NCBI GenBank assembly: GCA_027257055.1
Contig: JAPVLO010000954.1
Span: 186,001 to 250,000, forward strand
DNA from: Cephalopachus bancanus
Lineage: Eukaryota; Chordata; Mammalia; Primates; Tarsiidae
Direction: 5' to 3'
DNA length: 64,000 nt
Part shown: positions 59,680 to 64,000 of the stretch, piece by piece
Layout of the letters: the number at the start of each line of letters is the position of its first letter
Position numbering within the stretch: the first letter of the stretch is position 1
Notes under the pieces: generated by a model
The model's input: the letters and a program-made list of their open reading frames with translations, nothing else
Told to the model about the DNA's origin: nothing
Databases searched by the model: none
Position numbers and translations under genes: made by a program

Positions 59680-61522
59680 TCATTTATTTATTTATCTTAA
59701 TTTCAAAAAAATGTGGGTACAATTCAGAGTTAGATATACAAAAATTGATTATGAATGGTCCTTGGTTGATGAGGTATGCCCCTCCCTTCCTAAGCAATAT
59801 CCTTCCACTGCCAATATCACACGTATTTTGTAAACTATCCCCCTACATAGTTTTCCACTACAGCCAATCATTTTCTTACAGCACTATAAGTGATCAAGTT
59901 CAGCTCATGAGTGAGAACATATGGAACACTGTTCTTTGTTTCTGTGATAAATCACTGAAAATGACCTCATTTCCATCAAATGTTCTATGAAATCCTTCTA
60001 TCTGTCCTATTTTATGGCCGCATCATATTCCACTGTGTATATACCACATTTAATTTATCCATTCCAGCTTTGATAGACAACATGGTTGGTCCCATGTTTT
60101 ATTGCAATTTTGATTAGAGCTGAAAAAAATATACTGGTGCAAGTATCTTATTGGTAAAATGATTTGAGTTCCACCAGGTATATTCTTTACAGGGGAATTA
60201 CTGAGTCACACGGTAGGTCAATATCTTGTCCTTTACAAGCCACCACACGGTTTTTCAAAGATGTTGCTCTACATTTCGGTCCACATGCAGTGTAGAAGCA
60301 CTTATTTTTTCCCAAATCCTTCACTGCATCTGTTATTGTTTAATTAATGATGTCCAGTCTTAAAGGGGGTATGATGTATTTCAAAGTGGTTTCATTCGCA
60401 TTTTTGGATGAAGAATGAGGCTGAGCAATTTTCATGTATCTGCTGGCTGCCCGTATCTTTTCTTATGAAAAGTGTCCAATCACATATTTTGCACACTTTT
60501 CAAAGCGAATGTTTGTCTGATTTTTCTGAGTGGTTGAGTTACTTGCAGATCCTAGATGTTATGCCTTCTTACAGATATGTAGGTGGAGAATTGTTTTTCC
60601 CATTCTGTCGGCTGTATCCCTGCTCTTCTGATGGTTTCTTTTGTTTTGCAGAAGTATATTAATTTAATGAGATCCCACTTGTTGAACTTAAATCTTAAGG
60701 CATGGGTATTTAGGGCTCTGAAGAGGAATTAGTTTCCAGTTCCTGTTTCCCTAATGGTGTCTCCTGCGTTTCCTAAGATTATTATAATTTGGTGTTTTAC
60801 GTTTAGGTCTCTGATCCATTTAGAGTTAATGTGTATGGTGATAGGTAGGGGTCCTGTTTTAATCTGGTGCATGTTGTCAACCTTTTCCCAGCACCATTTA
60901 CTGAATATGTTCTCCATTAACCAGTGGGTCTTAGAGGTTTTTACAAAGATTAGTTGGTTAAGAATTTTAGAATTTCACTCTCTGTCCTGATCCATTGTCC
61001 TATGGGCCTATTCTTGTACCAATACCAGGCTGTGTTGATTACTGTAAACATACAGTAAAGTTTGAAGTCTAGAACACTGATACCTCCTTCTTTGTATCTT
61101 TTGTTAAGATTCTTTTGGCTATTCTTGATTGTTTATGGTTTCATATGAATTCTTTTTTTTTTTTTGAGTTGGAGTCTAATTCTCTCGCCCAGATGGGAGC
61201 GCAGTGGTTGCTCCCGGGCACTGCAGCCTCGACCTGCTGGGCTCTGGTGATCCCTCCCGCCTCAGCCTTCCAAGTAGCATGAATGAAAGGCATGCGCTAG
61301 CACGCCGGCTGAGTTTTTGATTTATAGTAGAGATGAGGTCTTGCTGCCCAGGCGGGTCTCGAACCCACGGGCTCTGGCAATACACTCACCTCAGCCTCCC
61401 AAAGGCGCGGGATTACAGGCTGTGCCACCGAGGCCTGCTCATATGAATTCTTTATTGCAATTTCCAGGTATGAGAAGAATGATTTTAAATTAATGGTTAT
61501 TTCATTGAATCTGTAGATTGCC
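59680..61522 (-). mobile_element. Relic L1 of unit 13
   Basis: The relic contains a SINE at 61152-61438. Frame 60729-60917 keeps FSKWCWEKVDNMHQIKTG. A 23-bp insertion-like stretch (cacacgtattttgtaaac) lies at about 59820. Confidence 0.85.
61152..61438 (-). mobile_element. Alu-type SINE at the B site, unit 13
   Basis: It has the gaatgaaagg and ggctgtgccaccgag variants of the unit 9/10 subgroup. On its sense strand the left arm reads GGTTCGAGACC, a good Pol III B-box match. Flanks are catatgaattc on both sides. Confidence 0.92.
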
Positions 61523-62861
61523 CAAAAGTCTAACTTTTACATTAAAGACGTAAGCGAAGTCAGGGAAACAAGCATGTCAAATTGTCATATTATGATAGAC
61601 TCAGAACTTTGACATAATAATGGGAGGGACCTTGACTACTGAGCAATACTTAGGCTTCAAGTGCTTGTTTACAGTGCTCTGCCAAATGTGGTAGACATGT
61701 GGATTTTATTGGCAAAAGTGAATACAACCATGTGTTCACACCTATCCAAAAACTTCTCCAGGGATAAGTGACCATTCAAGAATCCACTAAACGAGGTAGT
61801 TTTTTTTTTTTTTCGTAAAGCAGCGTTTATTGAGGGGACAGAGAATCTCCCACATTGGGAGGGGACCTGAGTGGGTTGCCCATGAGGTAGTGTTTTATTA
61901 TTATGATCACCAAATCCTGTCGGAGCTTTGTTATAGCACAATCACATACTATTTTAGCACTTTCTTTAGTTTAGAAACGTTTGGATGTTTTTAGTATTAT
62001 GTAACATCCTTTGAGCTGTTTTTCTAACAGGATTTGAAAATTGCTTTAGCTAAGATCATTGTCAATTTTCCAGAATTTTCAATTATCTAAATTTTCATAC
62101 TAATGAGGAGCCCAAATACTTAATCCTTTGTAAATCTCCATGTTATTTTGGATTATGTATACTGGGCCCCAAATTCTCTTTTTTCTGTGTGACTGATTTT
62201 AAATGTTTGGTGATTAAAAGTATCAGATTAATCAGATACTTTAATCTGCTGAGAGTACAGCAGTATGTCTTAGGTAGAGAAAATTCTAGGGGATTCAAAG
62301 GAAATACTCTTTAAAACATAAATTGGATTAAAATATGATGGGAATGTGATTTTATATTTCCCTGAAATATATAAGGGAAATTTTTCACTAAGGATTGCAC
62401 ATCTGTAACATTTAATCAAAATTAACAAGCAGAAAATACAGAGTCCATCATGAATATGTACACAAATTTTAGGAATGGGAAAAACTGTATTAAATTACAA
62501 TACTGTATTATTTTCTAAAATTTTCAAGATTTATTATGCATTCTGCCTTCTGAATAGCACTTAGGCACACTGAATCTCAAGGTTCAGTTTTCTAAGAATG
62601 ATATAGATCTGGAATCTCAAAAAATTTCAATTGAGGCAGCATAAAACATTCAGAATTTATGTGAGACACACTGTAGTTGTCCATTTTGAAGGCAGAATTA
62701 TACCACATATTCTAACGTATTAAAAGGAAAAGGAGTTATCATTGGAGTATTATACACTTCTTAAAAACAATCCCTGCATAATGAACATTTCTAGGCCCAA
62801 CCCTGAATCGTAACCATTGTTAAAGCAAAAAATATATAAAAAATAGGATAAAACAAATAAA

Positions 62862-64000
62862 GCCAGTGGCGTGTTTTACAGCTTTCATTTATTTATTTAT
62901 TTGTTTATTTATTTATTTTAATTTTTGAAAAAATGTGGGGTGTAATTCAGACTTAGATATACAAACATTGATTATGCAGGGTCCCTGGTTGATGAGGTAT
63001 TCCCCTCGCTTCCTTAGCAGTATCCCTCCTCTGCCAATCTCACCCCCCCCCTAAACAGTTTTGCATGAAAACCAATCACTTTCTTACAACACTATAAGTG
63101 ATCAAGTTTAGCTCATGAGTGAGAACATATGGAATTCTGTTTTTGTTTCTGTGATAAATCACTGAAAATGACTTACCTCATATCCATCAAACGTTCTGCC
63201 AAATCCTTATATCTGTCCTTTTTTATGGCTGCATAATATTCCACTGTGTATATACCACATTTATTTTATCCATTCCAGATTTGATGGGCAACAGGGTTGG
63301 TAACATATTTTATGTAATTGTGATTAGAGTCGCAAAAAACATACTTTTGCAGGTATCTTTTCGGTAAAATGATTTGAGTTCCTCCAGGTAAATTCTCTAC
63401 AGGGGAATACTGAGTCACATGGTAGGTCAATATCTTGTCCCTTTAGAAAACTCCACACTCTTTTCCAAAGGTGTTGCTCTGCTTTTCAGTTCACATGCAG
63501 TGTAGAAGCATTTATTTTTTCCCAAATCCTTACCCGCCTCTGTTATTATTTGTTTTATTAATGATTGCCAGTCTTACAGGTGATATTTTAAAGTGGTCTC
63601 ATTTGCATTTATTTGATGATGAGTGAGGCTGAGCAATTTTCATGTGTCTGCTGGCTGCCCGTATCTCTTCTCATGAAAAGTGTCTAATCACGTATTTTGC
63701 ACACTTTTCAAAGGAAATGTTTGTCTGATTTTTCTGAGTGTTTGAGTTTCTCCTAGATCCTAGATGTTATGCTTTTTTACAGATATATAGTTGGAGAATC
63801 GTTTTGCCCATTCTGCTTGCTCTATCCCTACACTTCTGACGGTTTCTTTTGTTTTCGGAAGAATATTAATCTGATGAGATCCCACTTGTCTAATTTACTT
63901 TTTACGGCATGGGTATTTAGCGTTCTGAGAGGAATTAGTTTCCGGTTCCAATTTCTATCATGCTGTCCCTTGTGTTTTCTAAGATTATTATAATTTGGTG
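62862..64000 (+). repeat. Array unit 14 (3'-clipped by window end)
   Basis: The anchor is degenerate (gccagtggcgtgttttacag). The (ATTT)n tract and about 1.1 kb of the antisense relic L1 are present. The window ends before the SINE site, so its type is unknown. It shares the aaaactccacactc and aggtgttgctctgctt variants with unit 7. Confidence 0.9.
62885..64000 (-). mobile_element. Relic L1 of unit 14 (clipped)
   Basis: The relic runs from its (ATTT)n tail to the window end. It is collinear with the other copies as far as ttattataatttggtg. Confidence 0.85.

Larger units (their letters stand above)
59658..62861 (+). repeat. Array unit 13 (type B, with SINE)
   Basis: A 3204-bp unit with the SINE at the B site and B markers downstream (cattaaagacgtaagc, aatccactaaacg, atgaggagccc, gactgattttaaatg). 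The following part 61522-62861 holds only unit sequence and the retrocopy at 61794-61892. Confidence 0.9.

Overview
This window looks like primate genomic DNA. It carries dimeric 7SL-derived (Alu-type) SINEs and primate-style L1 elements. The SINE and L1 variants do not match the common human subfamilies as I know them, so a strepsirrhine (lemur, loris or galago) is the likeliest source; that is inference. I see no intact host protein-coding gene, rRNA, tRNA or CRISPR array. Nearly every open frame longer than 60 codons lies in a retroelement relic, runs against one, or is a chance frame in repeat DNA.

The backbone is a tandem array spanning the whole window. About 15 copies of a composite unit lie head to tail on the + strand. 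Empty units are about 2.8-2.9 kb and units with one SINE are about 3.2 kb. Each unit starts with a short anchor (consensus gtcagttgcatgttttacag), then an (ATTT)n tract, then about 1.5 kb of an old, degraded L1 3' end in antisense. About 1.3 kb of sequence I do not recognise follows. That part holds a tiny poly(A)-bearing retrocopy flanked by a target duplication. Anchors sit at about 4231, 7418, 11525, 14322, 23051, 32421, 41448, 44341, 47531, 50731, 53932, 56774, 59658 and 62862.

Units fall into two sublineages. Type B (units 1, 2, 9, 10, 13) carries a SINE at one fixed site plus linked single-base markers. Type A (units 0, 3, 5, 6, 7, 11, 12) lacks both. Unit 8 is a mosaic with a SINE on an A background.

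The left 41 kb has been invaded repeatedly: a 5'-inverted young L1 (973-2356); a solo class II-like LTR with a 6-bp target duplication (7722-8607); an antisense near full-length L1 (15321-21981) with tandem 5' UTR monomers and an inverted array fragment at its 5' junction; a sense full-length L1 (25629-32086) with a 13-bp target duplication; and a truncated betaretrovirus-like ERV (about 35000-38397) with LTR, gag capsid/nucleocapsid and dUTPase remnants next to two array rearrangements. The right 22 kb (41.4-64 kb) has only the recurrent SINE and looks more regular.

Nothing here works together as a pathway. The window is a record of satellite amplification, exchange and retroelement bombardment, as expected of a poorly recombining or heterochromatic region (inference).
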